Shown: one piece after another, positions 8,190 through 17,657 of the stretch
Numbering within the stretch: position 1 is the stretch's first letter
Layout of the letters: every line of letters starts with the position of its first letter
Source: CAZFHA01 sp964518595
Lineage (GTDB): Bacteria > Bacillota > Clostridia > Saccharofermentanales > Saccharofermentanaceae
Reading direction: 5' to 3'
Length of the DNA: 64,000 bases
Assembly: GCA_964518595.1 (NCBI GenBank)
Contig: CAZFHA010000019.1
Coordinates: 1-64,000 of the forward strand
Notes under the pieces: model-generated
The model's input: the letters and a program-made list of their open reading frames with translations, nothing else
The model's database searches: none
What the model was told of the DNA's origin: nothing
Program-made: the position numbers and the translations under genes

Positions 8190-8220
8190 AGGGGAAAGGC
8201 CTTAGGTCTTTCCCCTCCTT
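8190..8220 (+). terminator. Intercistronic hairpin between receptor and permease genes (attenuator)
   Basis: An 11-12 pair stem, AGGGGAAAGGCC with GGTCTTTCCCCT (one G-U), encloses the loop TTA and is followed by CCTTTT. The next gene starts only 20 bases later with its own AGGGAGG, so partial termination or 3'-end protection of the receptor mRNA is more likely than full termination. Confidence 0.7.
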
Positions 8221-8240
8221 TTGAAAGGGAGGGAAGTTTG

Positions 8241-9167
8241 TTGAAGAGTAAGGATACTGCCCTCGGTCTTGAGGGGAAGCAAGGCCGCAAATCACTGATT
8301 AGTAAAAAGGCTACGCCATATTTACTACTGGCTCCTGCTTTCTTGTTCTATGGTATTTTCTGGCTTATTCCAGTGGTTGACGGTATTAGAGAAGTATTTA
8401 CTGGTCTGGATGGGAATTTTACCCTAACCAGTAACTTTGTCTTGATGTGGAAATCTGATTTGTTTTTGCAAGCGGTCGTTAATACAGCCTTGTTTGCGGC
8501 AATTTCAGTGGTTTTACAATATGTAATCGCTTTAGTTTTAGCTGTGTTCTTGAATATTAAATTTAGATTTTCGAATATTCTCATGTTTATTGCGATGATT
8601 CCTATGGCAATTACTCCCACCGCCGTAGCGATTCTTTGGAAGACCGGTCTGATTAAGGACGGTTGGATTAATTCATTGCTTATGAGTATCGGTCTGATTC
8701 ATGAACCGATTGTATATATGAATGCTGAGGGATTTTCAGCACTATTATTAATTATCCTTATTGATACTTGGACAGTAACACCGGCGGTAATGATTATTTT
8801 GTCGGCAGGTTTACAGGGTGTACAAAGAGAGTTGCAAGAGGCGGCCTATACCTTTGGTGCCGGAAAATGGCGCATATTCAAAGATATTACCTTGCCCATT
8901 TTGAAGCCATCAATCGTGACTTCAGTTATCTTACGCTTAATTGCCGCCATTCAGGTTTGGGCGATTGCTGTTATGGTGCTGGGTTACGGGAAGGTGCCCT
9001 TTTTGGTGGAACGGATTGCTTTCTACAAAGAAGTTATTCCCGGCGTCCCCACCAGTGAAAAACTGGCATTTACCTTGTCTTTTACCACAACCATTGTTGT
9101 GTTTATTGTTACTATGATTTATTACAAAGTGACAAAGAAAGGCACATATTTGGAGGAGAGCCGATGA
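8241..9167 (+). CDS. ABC sugar importer permease, MalF/UgpA type
   Basis: This is one of two membrane subunits of the first importer. It has six predicted helices. The EAA loop that docks the ATPase reads ELQEAAYTFGAGKWRIFKDI (about residues 195-214), with the typical EAA---G spacing. Two tandem TTG codons could start it. TTG 8241 is better spaced (7 bases) from AGGGAGG than TTG 8238, giving 308 residues. Its ATGA stop overlap with the next gene implies coupled translation. The N-terminal cytoplasmic stretch of about 25 residues is basic. Function is clear at the family level only. Confidence 0.9.
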   Translation: MKSKDTALGLEGKQGRKSLISKKATPYLLLAPAFLFYGIFWLIPVVDGIREVFTGLDGNFTLTSNFVLMWKSDLFLQAVVNTALFAAISVVLQYVIALVLAVFLNIKFRFSNILMFIAMIPMAITPTAVAILWKTGLIKDGWINSLLMSIGLIHEPIVYMNAEGFSALLLIILIDTWTVTPAVMIILSAGLQGVQRELQEAAYTFGAGKWRIFKDITLPILKPSIVTSVILRLIAAIQVWAIAVMVLGYGKVPFLVERIAFYKEVIPGVPTSEKLAFTLSFTTTIVVFIVTMIYYKVTKKGTYLEESR

Positions 9168-10204
9168 ACAGAATGAGTATTTTACAAAAGGCAATCGTAA
9201 CCATTGTATTAGCCGGTATGGTCTTTCTGGTTATTGTTCCGCTTTTGTTTTTTGTGACTGTAGCTTTTTCCAGTTCAGCTGAAATGAGCCAGTTCCCGAA
9301 ACGTCTTCTTCCCACTATGTCGGTTACTGTCCTAGTTAAGCCGACGGAGAAGGGATCTTTCGAAGTTTTTCATGATAGCGGTGATGGCTACACTTCCATT
9401 ATCACTACCAAGAGTGCTTCAAAATTAGAGACCCATTTTAAACGTCAATACAATGTTACTATTTCAGGTGAGCAGCTTTTGGAGGATTTTAGCCAGACCC
9501 TTGAAAAAGGTCCGATGGAATTTACCTATCGAAAAGAAGCGCTCTATAACTTTAACCAGTTTTTCAAGATTGTAAATAATGCAGCTCCTGCACTCAAAAA
9601 CAGTATTATTGTTGCCTTCTTAACCATACTAATTTCTTTAGGCATCGGTAGTATGGCAGGCTTTGCTATGGCCAGACATAAATTTAAATTTAAAGAACAA
9701 ATCAATGTAGGTATTCTAATTGTGCGTATGTTTCCGGCTGTAGGTATTACTATTCCTATGGCAGCACTGCTGATTAAGATTGGTTTGTTTGATACTCTTT
9801 TAGGATTAGCAATTCTCTATTCTATTCCCAACATTGCTCTGACGGCGTGGATTACCTCCAGTATTTTTATGGGTATTAGCCGTGAGTTGGAAGAGGCCAG
9901 TATGATTTTTGGGGCTAATTCTTTCAAGACCTTTATAAAGATTACTTTACCTCTGGCTTTTCCCGCTCTGGCAGCTAGTTCAATGTACGCTTTTACCACA
10001 GCTTGGAATGATACTATTTCGGCCTTGATTTTGACAAACAACAATCAAACTCTTGCCTTGGTAGTTTATAAGGCTATTGGTACTACTTCCAGTGGTATTC
10101 AGTACGCCGCTGCGGGAAGCATCATTCTTATTTTACCGGCACTAGTTTTTACCTTTATCGTACGCCGCTACATCAATCAGATGTGGGGCGGTGCCAAGAT
10201 ATAA
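9164..10204 (+). CDS. ABC sugar importer permease, MalG/UgpE type, with extra extracellular domain
   Basis: This is the second permease of the first importer. Helix 1 covers about residues 10-33. A soluble stretch of roughly 100 residues follows before helix 2 near 145. It contains VTVLVKPTEKGSFEVFHDSG and is charged and non-membrane. The remaining helices follow the MalG plan, with the EAA loop ELEEASMIFGANSFKTFIKI (about residues 243-262). Length is 346 against a usual ~280, and the excess lies between helices 1 and 2. Such an insertion may contact the binding protein, as the MalF P2 loop does in E. coli, but there it is the other permease. It overlaps the previous gene by 4 bases. Confidence 0.88.
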   Translation: MNRMSILQKAIVTIVLAGMVFLVIVPLLFFVTVAFSSSAEMSQFPKRLLPTMSVTVLVKPTEKGSFEVFHDSGDGYTSIITTKSASKLETHFKRQYNVTISGEQLLEDFSQTLEKGPMEFTYRKEALYNFNQFFKIVNNAAPALKNSIIVAFLTILISLGIGSMAGFAMARHKFKFKEQINVGILIVRMFPAVGITIPMAALLIKIGLFDTLLGLAILYSIPNIALTAWITSSIFMGISRELEEASMIFGANSFKTFIKITLPLAFPALAASSMYAFTTAWNDTISALILTNNNQTLALVVYKAIGTTSSGIQYAAAGSIILILPALVFTFIVRRYINQMWGGAKI

Positions 10205-10225
10205 TAATCCTTAAGGAGGACGACT

Positions 10226-11329
10226 ATGAGTTATTTGGTATTGAAGGATTTAGAAAAGCGTTATACCAAGGATGGTCCGCTAATTGTTAATAAAATGAAT
10301 TTATCCATTGAAAAAGAAGAGTTTATCGTTTTTCTGGGTCCTTCCGGTTGCGGAAAAACTACAACCATTCGAATGATTTCTGGTTTGGAGGATGTATCCG
10401 GCGGTGATATCTTAATCGATGGTCAAAGTATTTTGGGCAAAAAACCGAAAGACCGTGGTGTATCAATGATTTTCCAGAGCTATGCCATTTGGCCGCATAT
10501 GACGGTTTTTGATAATATTGCTTATCCTCTAAAATTGCAAAAAGTACCTAAGGCAGAGATCAAGGAGCGGGTAGAGATTGCAGCAAAAGCCACCAGTATC
10601 GAAGGCCTGCTAAAGCGTTACCCCTCACAAATGTCTGGTGGACAACGTCAACGTGTGGCTGTTTCCAGAGCGATTGTGGTTAAGCCAAAACTCTTTTTAA
10701 TGGATGAGCCATTATCCAATCTGGATGCCAAGCTTCGGGTTACTATGCGTACAGAACTAAAAAATATTCATATGAAAGAGCATTCAACTAGTATTTTTGT
10801 TACCCATGACCAGGCAGAGGCTATGAGCTTGGCTGACAGAATTGTGGTTATGTACAAGGGTAATATTGAGCAAATTGGTACGCCTATGCAAGTTTATCGA
10901 GATAGCGCTACTAAATTTGTTGCTTCCTTCATTGGGACTCCGCCAACTAACTTTTTTGAAGTTGCTATTGAGAAGAGTGATGATGGTCTTGTAGCGGCTA
11001 ATGGGGATGTCCGTTACACCATTCCTCAAGCTTTGACAAAGTCTTTGGAAGCTTATATTGGTAAGCCGGTGGATTTCGGTGTGAGACCGGAATTTATTGC
11101 TGTTGACCCAAGCCTTACAAAGGGTCAAGGCTATTTGTGTGATACCACCATTAATTTTGTCGAGCCGCAGGGGAGCTATTCTATTCTTATCAGCCAGCTT
11201 TCCTCCAGTGAAGTAAAAATTGTTACTTCTGATTATATGGAAATGGCTCTGGGAACAAAGGTTTCGCTTCATGTCAAAGACGACCAAGTGATGTTTTTTG
11301 ACAAGGATACCGGCAAGCGAATTCGTTAA
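10226..11329 (+). CDS. ABC sugar importer ATPase, MalK/MsmK/UgpC type
   Basis: It hydrolyses ATP to drive sugar import. The nucleotide-binding domain shows Walker A GPSGCGKTT (about residues 38-46), Q loop FQSYAIWPHM, signature MSGGQRQRVAVSRAI, Walker B LFLMDEPLSNLDAKLR and the switch histidine in FVTHDQAEAM. Residues 240-367 are the regulatory TOBE/OB-fold part. It has an exact AAGGAGG. Of the three importers in this window only this one has an ATPase gene, so it may also serve the other two, as MsmX does in Bacillus. Sharing is inferred. Confidence 0.95.
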   Translation: MSYLVLKDLEKRYTKDGPLIVNKMNLSIEKEEFIVFLGPSGCGKTTTIRMISGLEDVSGGDILIDGQSILGKKPKDRGVSMIFQSYAIWPHMTVFDNIAYPLKLQKVPKAEIKERVEIAAKATSIEGLLKRYPSQMSGGQRQRVAVSRAIVVKPKLFLMDEPLSNLDAKLRVTMRTELKNIHMKEHSTSIFVTHDQAEAMSLADRIVVMYKGNIEQIGTPMQVYRDSATKFVASFIGTPPTNFFEVAIEKSDDGLVAANGDVRYTIPQALTKSLEAYIGKPVDFGVRPEFIAVDPSLTKGQGYLCDTTINFVEPQGSYSILISQLSSSEVKIVTSDYMEMALGTKVSLHVKDDQVMFFDKDTGKRIR

Positions 11330-11360
11330 ACCTGGGAGCAGACAGAAGGAGGCGACAGCA

Positions 11361-13973
11361 GTGGAGAAAGTAATTGTAGTGGCATCAACCCACTGGGATC
11401 GAGAATGGTATCGGACTTTTAGCGAGTTTCAAATTCGCCTCTGGGAGCTGTTTGATCAGGTACTTGTTCTTCTGGAAGAAAATAAAATTCCCTCTTACAC
11501 TTTTGACGGGCAAGTGGTGGTGCTGGAAGATTATCTGGAAGTGAGACCTGAGAATCGCCCCCGTATCCAAAAACTTGTAGCTGAAAAGCGGCTTTTCTTT
11601 GGGCCTTTGTACAATCTACCGGATGAATTTTTGTCCGGTGGTGAAGCTTTGATTCGGAATTTTCTGATTGGAGATCAGCTCTGTAAGGACATTGGCGGAA
11701 AAGTAAGTGCTGGTTATGTGCCTGATAATTTCGGGCATATTTCCCAACTTCCTCAGATTCTTCAGGGTGTCGGGATTGATACTGCCATGTTTTTCCGAGG
11801 CATGGATTTGGAGCGTGTGGGTAGCAAGGAATTTTGGTGGCAAGCGCCTGATGGCAGTCGTGTACTTGGAGAGTATATGCTTTTGGGCTATTGGAGCCTA
11901 AAAAGTTGGGGACGAATGGAAGAATCCGTTGTTGAGCATTTCCGGCGGGCACACAATACTTTAGCTCAGAGTAGCCGTCTACAATGTACCCTGCTGATTA
12001 ATGGATCGGATCATCTTTTACAGGATCCGGAGTTTGCCAACAATTTAGAACAGGTTTCCAAAGCTTTTCCAGATTTAGAAATTAGGGACGGTAGTTTTGA
12101 GGATTATGGGCGCCTACTGTGGCAGCAGTGGGAAGAGCAAAAAACTTCCTTACCGGTGGTCTACGGTGAATTGAGGGACTTTCGTTATGGTCCTGATCCT
12201 ACGGCAGTTACTTCTTGCCGGAGTTATCTGAAGCGCAAGCTTTTTCAGGCCATAAGGGAAATCAGCCGATATGCAGAGCCCTTTTATGCTTTGTTGTCAG
12301 AGGCTGAGGTTACCTATCCTCAGGGCATTTTTACCAAAGCTTGGAAGGATTTACTCAAGGCCTTGGGGCACGATGGGGTTACCGGCTGTTCTTCTGATGC
12401 AGTAGAAAAAGATATTGAGAGTTATATTGATCACAGCTTTCAAGCCGCCAGTCGATTGGTGGAGTTAGCTTTTGAAAAAATTGATCTTTCCTTAGAGGGT
12501 AAGGAAGGTCAGCTCTTGATATTTAATCCCGGTTTGTTTGCTTATAGTGGAATTATTGAGACTGTGGTGGCCATTGAGGATGAGAAGGCTAAAGATTTTT
12601 GCCTTTATGATCCCAGTGGAGAATTAGTTGAGTGGGAATATGTGAGACAGTGGAGTGATGTTATTACCCGGGAATTTCCCTATAATAGCAAAGAACGTAT
12701 CCGGCGTCAGTGTTTTTTGATTCGTTTCAAGGTTAAGGATTTATCGCCTTTAGGCATAAGTTGTTTTCGCTTTTGTCATAGCCCTCTACGGGAGATGCGC
12801 CAGAAGGAATGGGTAACCCGGCTTATGCCCAGCCAAAATTTTATTGAAAACGAATACTATCGGATTGATGTTCTGGCAGATGCTTCTTTGCGGGTATTTG
12901 TTAAAAGAACCGGTAAGACCTATGAAGGGCTTAACCGGTTAATCAGCAGAGGGGAGGCAGGGGATGAGTATCAGCATGTTTCGCCCTTGGCAGATGAACA
13001 CACCTTCCCCGTTTTACGCGGTTATTCATTAGAACAAAATTCTGTCTTGTCTAGTACTTTACGGATTCGCGGAGAATTGGGGCTCCCCGTAAAGGCAAAG
13101 AGTGACTATCTTGAGCGAGATAGCCGACGTTCTATCTGTGATTTCGAAACCGTTGTTACCCTTTATCAGGACTGTCCAAGAATCGAGTTTAAGACTAGTT
13201 TCAATAACCAAGCTGTAGATCATATTTTATCAGCTACTTTTCCCACCGATTTTCGGGAGGCTAAGGTTTTTTCTCAGATGGCTTTTGATCATGTGGAGAG
13301 GGATGGACAGCTATTTTCTTTCCGGGAAGAGCTTAAATCGACCCAGTCCCTGCTACAGCCCTTGGAGCAGTACGCCGGACTTAGCCAGGATGAGTCGGTT
13401 TTAGCCCTGACAACCCGTGGCATTTATGAATTTCAAACTAAAGAGCATCTTCAGGGTACTTGTCTCTATTTAACGCTACTCCGAAGTACCAGTTGGCTGT
13501 TTCATGGTCTTCCTTTGAATTATCAGGATGGACAACATAGCACTACACCTCTGGTAGAAACCATGGACAGCCGTGAACTGGGTCAGGCTACCTTCGAGTA
13601 TGCTCTTCTCTTGGATTACTCCGATCTGAAGACGGAGGCGGAGGCTTATCGCTATCCACCCAGAGCGTTTACCCGTCAGGCTTCCGGGGGGAGTGCTCCA
13701 CTGACAAACCTACCTAAAATACATGTTTCAGATCCTCGATTGGCCATTAGCTGCTTTAAGAAGGCTGAGCAGGATGGGGATTTGTTGCTTCGTTTATATA
13801 ACACCTCAGATGAGGCTTTTTCTTTCGAGATACGTTGCGAAGGGAACTTTAACCAGGTATCTTCCTGCAATTTACTGGAGGAAGAGATTGCAAGCTTTCC
13901 TATTTGTGACGGAATTTTTCACGGACAAACTGAGGCGAGAAAAATAATTACCTATAAGATTGGCAGGAGATAA
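11361..13973 (+). CDS. Glycoside hydrolase family 38 (alpha-mannosidase / mannosylglycerate hydrolase-like)
   Basis: This zinc-dependent, retaining glycosidase acts inside the cell (no signal peptide). The N terminus STHWDREWYRTF supplies the first zinc ligands. The nucleophile is Asp122 in YVPDNFGHISQLPQIL, a GH38 hallmark. The middle three-helix bundle and C-terminal beta domains follow. I chose the GTG at 11361, preceded by AAGGAGG at 11346-11352; an open frame extends to 11298 inside the ATPase gene. Length is 870, close to E. coli MngB (2-O-(6-phosphomannosyl)-glycerate hydrolase). With a glycerate kinase two genes downstream, release of glycerate from mannosylglycerate is plausible. There is no PTS, so the substrate would be unphosphorylated. 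Confidence 0.88.
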   Translation: MEKVIVVASTHWDREWYRTFSEFQIRLWELFDQVLVLLEENKIPSYTFDGQVVVLEDYLEVRPENRPRIQKLVAEKRLFFGPLYNLPDEFLSGGEALIRNFLIGDQLCKDIGGKVSAGYVPDNFGHISQLPQILQGVGIDTAMFFRGMDLERVGSKEFWWQAPDGSRVLGEYMLLGYWSLKSWGRMEESVVEHFRRAHNTLAQSSRLQCTLLINGSDHLLQDPEFANNLEQVSKAFPDLEIRDGSFEDYGRLLWQQWEEQKTSLPVVYGELRDFRYGPDPTAVTSCRSYLKRKLFQAIREISRYAEPFYALLSEAEVTYPQGIFTKAWKDLLKALGHDGVTGCSSDAVEKDIESYIDHSFQAASRLVELAFEKIDLSLEGKEGQLLIFNPGLFAYSGIIETVVAIEDEKAKDFCLYDPSGELVEWEYVRQWSDVITREFPYNSKERIRRQCFLIRFKVKDLSPLGISCFRFCHSPLREMRQKEWVTRLMPSQNFIENEYYRIDVLADASLRVFVKRTGKTYEGLNRLISRGEAGDEYQHVSPLADEHTFPVLRGYSLEQNSVLSSTLRIRGELGLPVKAKSDYLERDSRRSICDFETVVTLYQDCPRIEFKTSFNNQAVDHILSATFPTDFREAKVFSQMAFDHVERDGQLFSFREELKSTQSLLQPLEQYAGLSQDESVLALTTRGIYEFQTKEHLQGTCLYLTLLRSTSWLFHGLPLNYQDGQHSTTPLVETMDSRELGQATFEYALLLDYSDLKTEAEAYRYPPRAFTRQASGGSAPLTNLPKIHVSDPRLAISCFKKAEQDGDLLLRLYNTSDEAFSFEIRCEGNFNQVSSCNLLEEEIASFPICDGIFHGQTEARKIITYKIGRR

Positions 13974-13974
13974 T

Positions 13975-15639
13975 ATGAGTACAATGAAAGACTATTTAGA
14001 GATCCTTTATCCGGAGACCTGGTCATCGGTGCTCTCTCAAGTAGAGAACTTGATTAAAAAGTGGCAGGGCGATGTTTTCCCTAGTTATCCTTGGGTTGAT
14101 AATAAAGATATTTTGATGATTGCCTATGGAGATGCTTTTCAGGCTCAGGGGGAAGCGCCCTTGGCAACACTGAAAGCATTTATGGATACAGAATTTCGTG
14201 AAGAGATTAATTTGATCCATTTGTTACCGATGTTTCCTTATTCTTCTGATGATGGTTTTTCTGTAATTGATTTCCGTGAGATTAATCCTGATTATGGTAA
14301 TTGGGAAGATATTGATAATTTAAAGAAGAACTACCAGCTAATGTTCGATGCGGTAATCAACCATGTTTCGGCTCAAAGTCATTACTTTAAAAATTACCTG
14401 AACAAAGTCGTTCCTTATGATGGCTACTTTATTGAGGCTGATCCCTCTGCAGATTACTCTCAGGTTACTCGTCCCCGGGCTTTACCTTTGCTAACGGCGG
14501 TTACTACTGCTCAAGGAGAAAAGCATGTTTGGACGACTTTCAGCGAAGACCAAATTGACTTAAATTATGAGAATCCGGCGGTACTCCTGGAAATGCTGGA
14601 CATTCTTTTGCTTTATGCGGCTAAAGGTGCTAGATTCATCCGCTTTGATGCTATTGGCTTTGCTTGGAAAAAAGCCAACACTACTTGTATGCATTTACCC
14701 GAGGTTCATGCTTTAGTTAAACTTATGCGCAGTGTTCTGCAGACTTGTGCTCCGGGTTGCACCATCATTACTGAAACTAACGTTCCTCATGTAGATAATA
14801 TCAGTTATTTTGGAAACGGACATGATGAAGCTGGCATGGTATATCAATTTCCTTTACCTCCGCTGGTTCTTTTTTCTTTCCTTTCGCAAAAAGCGACAGC
14901 ACTAACGAATTGGGCTCGAAGCTTGGAGCCTACTTCCCCTGAAACCACCTACTTTAATTTTCTGGCCTCTCATGATGGGATTGGTATGCGTCCAGTGGAA
15001 GATATCTTAACCGAAGCAGAGCGTCAATTAATGGTTGATGAGGTATTAGCCAGAGGGGGAGAAGTTGGTTTCAGAACCTTGCCCGATGGCGGACAAGCTC
15101 CTTATGAATTGAATATTAATTATCTTGATGCTGTAGCCGCCGATGCAGAAACCCCAGAGGAAATGGCGCAGAAGTTTTTAGCTTCCCAGTCTATTCTACT
15201 TTCCATGATGGGAATGCCAGCCATTTACTATCATAGCTTAGTGGGAAGTCGCGGTTTTCGCCAGGGCTATCTTGAATCCGGTATTAAACGCCGAATTAAC
15301 CGGGAAAAGCTTCTGGCCCGTCAGGTTTCTGCAGAAATACATCAAGAGGGAACGCTGCGTCATTATGTTACTACAGGTTATAAGAAGTTGTTACGGATTC
15401 GTAAGGCTGAGAAAGCTTTTATTCCTAATAGTCCTCAGGAAGTTTTAAACCTAAAGCCGGAAGTTTTTGCCTTAGTTAGAGGTGAGGGCGCTGAAAAGAT
15501 CCTTCTTTTAGTTAATGTGTCAGCTCAATCTGTGGCTGTGGATTTACCCTTTGCCGGGATTAATTTGCTTACCGATGAGGCTGTAGCTCAGACTATCTCA
15601 CTTAAGCCTTGGGAATACTCCTGGATTAAGGCTCAATAA
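13975..15639 (+). CDS. GH13 subfamily 18 phosphorylase (glucosylglycerate phosphorylase-like)
   Basis: A sucrose-phosphorylase-family enzyme that splits an alpha-glucoside with phosphate to give alpha-glucose 1-phosphate. The TIM-barrel catalytic residues are visible: nucleophile Asp225 in RFIRFDAIGFAWKK, acid/base Glu267 in TIITETNVPH, transition-state Asp334 in ASHDGIGMRPVED. The segments CMHLPEVHALV and NISYFGNGHDEAGMVYQFPL resemble the characterised glucosylglycerate phosphorylases (E. coli YcjM type) more than sucrose phosphorylase, to my eye. The adjacent glycerate kinase supports that substrate. ATG 13975 has AGGAGA 5 bases upstream. The gene begins 1 base after the GH38 stop. Length 554. 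Confidence 0.85.
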   Translation: MSTMKDYLEILYPETWSSVLSQVENLIKKWQGDVFPSYPWVDNKDILMIAYGDAFQAQGEAPLATLKAFMDTEFREEINLIHLLPMFPYSSDDGFSVIDFREINPDYGNWEDIDNLKKNYQLMFDAVINHVSAQSHYFKNYLNKVVPYDGYFIEADPSADYSQVTRPRALPLLTAVTTAQGEKHVWTTFSEDQIDLNYENPAVLLEMLDILLLYAAKGARFIRFDAIGFAWKKANTTCMHLPEVHALVKLMRSVLQTCAPGCTIITETNVPHVDNISYFGNGHDEAGMVYQFPLPPLVLFSFLSQKATALTNWARSLEPTSPETTYFNFLASHDGIGMRPVEDILTEAERQLMVDEVLARGGEVGFRTLPDGGQAPYELNINYLDAVAADAETPEEMAQKFLASQSILLSMMGMPAIYYHSLVGSRGFRQGYLESGIKRRINREKLLARQVSAEIHQEGTLRHYVTTGYKKLLRIRKAEKAFIPNSPQEVLNLKPEVFALVRGEGAEKILLLVNVSAQSVAVDLPFAGINLLTDEAVAQTISLKPWEYSWIKAQ

Positions 15640-15685
15640 ATTTATCGTTATATCATGCTAATTTCGTAAAAAGAAGGGTAATAGA

Positions 15686-16810
15686 ATGAAGTTTTTACTT
15701 GCTCCCGACTCCTTTAAAGAATGTGCCAGCGCTCTTACTGTTGCTGAAGCCATTCAAAAAGGAATTTTGCGGGTTGATAGTGGTGCGGAGTGTGATTTAG
15801 CCCCTATGGCTGATGGTGGTGACGGTACGGTGGAAGTACTTAAGCACTATTATAATTGCGAACCACTGGAATTTATTGTACAGGACCCCTTAGGGCGTCC
15901 GGTGCAGGCGCAAATACTGTTCATTTCAGAATTGAATTTAGTTTGGATTGAGGTGGCGCAGGCCTGCGGCATTATGCACTTGAAAGAGGACGAAAAGAAT
16001 CCTTTTCTGGCCAGCAGCTTTGGAGTTGGTCAATTGCTGGAAAAGGCCTTAGCCTTGCCCTGTCAGGAAATTGTTTTATCTTTGGGCGGTACCGGCACTA
16101 GTGATGGTGGCATGGGAATGCTTAGAGCTATGGGGGGGGAGTTCTATATAGAGAGCCCTGAGATAGCCAAAAGCAATCCCTCAGAATTATTGTCAATTAA
16201 TAAAGTTAATCTGGATGTGGTGCGGGAGAAACTTGCAGGCAAAAAAATCCAAGTTTTATGTGATGTAACTAATCCTTTATTAGGTCCGGAAGGGGCTACC
16301 TATGTTTTCGCCAAACAAAAGGGGGCTAAAGAGGAGGAACTTCCGCTACTAGAGGAAGGCATGAAACATTTTGCTGATTGCGTCGAAAACGCTACCGGCA
16401 AAAACGTTCGTCAGGCTCCGGGAGCCGGAGCCGCTGGTGGATTAGGCTTTGCCTTCTATAGTATTTGTGATGCCTGTTTTACCCCGGGGGCAGATTATAT
16501 GATTGGACTTTTGGGTATTGAGGATAAGATTAAAGCTTGTGACTGGGTTATCACCGGTGAGGGACGCTTTGACCAGCAGAGTTTGAAGGGCAAGTTGCCG
16601 ATTGCTTTGGCTAGAGTTGCCAAAAAATATCAGAAACCGGTTGTTATTATGGCGGGCTCTGTAGGCGATAATGTTGAAGAGGCCTATAAACAAGGGGTTA
16701 CTGCTGCTTTTTCTATTCAACAAAGTGCTAATTCTCTGGTGGAGGCTTTGGCCAAGACCGAAAGCAATCTGGCGGCAACGGCAGCCAATATCGTTCGATT
16801 GATTGATTAA
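15686..16810 (+). CDS. Glycerate kinase (GlxK/GarK type)
   Basis: Phosphorylates D-glycerate with ATP, feeding glycolysis. The N terminus MKFLLAPDSFKECASALTVA and APMADGGDGTVEVL are family hallmarks. Further conserved blocks are SLGGTGTSDGGMGMLRAMG, CDVTNPLLGPEGA, PGAGAAGGLGF, and GEGRFDQQSLKGKLP. The 374-residue length is standard. It sits directly after the glucosylglycerate-phosphorylase-like gene and would consume the glycerate that enzyme (or the GH38 and GH63-like enzymes) releases. Whether 2- or 3-phosphoglycerate is made cannot be read here; this kinase family (GarK/GlxK) usually makes the 2-phosphate. Confidence 0.93.
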   Translation: MKFLLAPDSFKECASALTVAEAIQKGILRVDSGAECDLAPMADGGDGTVEVLKHYYNCEPLEFIVQDPLGRPVQAQILFISELNLVWIEVAQACGIMHLKEDEKNPFLASSFGVGQLLEKALALPCQEIVLSLGGTGTSDGGMGMLRAMGGEFYIESPEIAKSNPSELLSINKVNLDVVREKLAGKKIQVLCDVTNPLLGPEGATYVFAKQKGAKEEELPLLEEGMKHFADCVENATGKNVRQAPGAGAAGGLGFAFYSICDACFTPGADYMIGLLGIEDKIKACDWVITGEGRFDQQSLKGKLPIALARVAKKYQKPVVIMAGSVGDNVEEAYKQGVTAAFSIQQSANSLVEALAKTESNLAATAANIVRLID

Positions 16811-16849
16811 TTAAGGAATAATTGTTTTTTGCGATCAGGAGGTTTACGT

Positions 16850-17656
16850 ATGTTTTTAGCAACTCAGGACAAACCCTTTTTCTCCACCGACTTTAACGAA
16901 AAATTTCAACAAATCAAGGAATTAGGCTTTGACGCCTTTGAAATTGATGGAGCGGTTTTACGTGAGAACTGGAAAGCGCTGGAAAAAGCCAGTAGCCAAA
17001 ATCAGCTGCCGATTAAGATGGTCTGTGGTGGCTATAACGGTTGGATAGGAGATTTTTCTCCAGAGCGCCGCGAGCAGGGGCTTAAGGATATTGCCGAGAT
17101 TTTAAAAATCTCCGGTGAGATGGGCATTAAAGGTATTGTTGTACCGGCTGCTTGGGGGATGTTTAGTCTACGGCTACCACCTATGGTTCCACCAAGAAGT
17201 GCAGAAGAAGACAAAAAAGTGCTGTTAGATTCTTTGGCTCAGCTGAACAAAGTGGCGGAAAATACGCAGACGGAGATTTTTTTGGAACCACTGAATCGTT
17301 ATGAGAACCATATGCTGATTCAGGTAGAGGATGCGGTTTCTTTGATACAAGAGGGTCAATTTTCAAAGGTAAAAGTTACCGCCGATTATTTCCATATGAA
17401 TATTGAAGAGGCTCGGATTGAGGGCAGTTTAGAGAAATATTTCTCTTATATTGGTCATATCCATTTAGCTTCCAGCCAGAGGCTGGAACCAGGTGCCGGG
17501 CATTTAGACTACGTGCCTGGGATGAAGGTTTTGCATGATAAAGGCTATCAAGGCGGTTATACCATTGAGTGCCGTGTTTTGGCGGAAGACCCTATGAAAG
17601 CTTATAAGGACAGTGTGATATTCTTACGTGCTTCCTTGGCAAAGGCAGGCTACTAA
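16850..17656 (+). CDS. Xylose-isomerase-like TIM-barrel epimerase/isomerase (YcjR-like)
   Basis: This is a metal-dependent sugar isomerase or epimerase of the AP-endonuclease-2 superfamily. Metal and substrate positions fit IFLEPLNRYE (Glu), VTADYFHMNIEEA (Asp, His), IGHIHLASSQR (His) and GYTIECRV (Glu). ATG 16850 has AGGAGG 7 bases before it, giving 268 residues. It is 1 base from the Gfo/Idh gene and probably translationally coupled to it. In E. coli, YcjR with its dehydrogenase neighbours epimerises 3-keto-glucosides. A similar role here is inferred from the gene set. Confidence 0.8.
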   Translation: MFLATQDKPFFSTDFNEKFQQIKELGFDAFEIDGAVLRENWKALEKASSQNQLPIKMVCGGYNGWIGDFSPERREQGLKDIAEILKISGEMGIKGIVVPAAWGMFSLRLPPMVPPRSAEEDKKVLLDSLAQLNKVAENTQTEIFLEPLNRYENHMLIQVEDAVSLIQEGQFSKVKVTADYFHMNIEEARIEGSLEKYFSYIGHIHLASSQRLEPGAGHLDYVPGMKVLHDKGYQGGYTIECRVLAEDPMKAYKDSVIFLRASLAKAGY

Positions 17657-17657
17657 T

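Noticed and set aside
11298..11360. Longer N terminus of the GH38 gene beginning inside the ATPase gene
   Set aside because: The AAGGAGG at 11346 is correctly spaced for GTG 11361 and GH38 homology begins at residue 2 from there.
13960..13974. TTG start for the GH13_18 gene overlapping the GH38 end
   Set aside because: AGGAGA would lie inside that start; ATG 13975 is correctly spaced from it.
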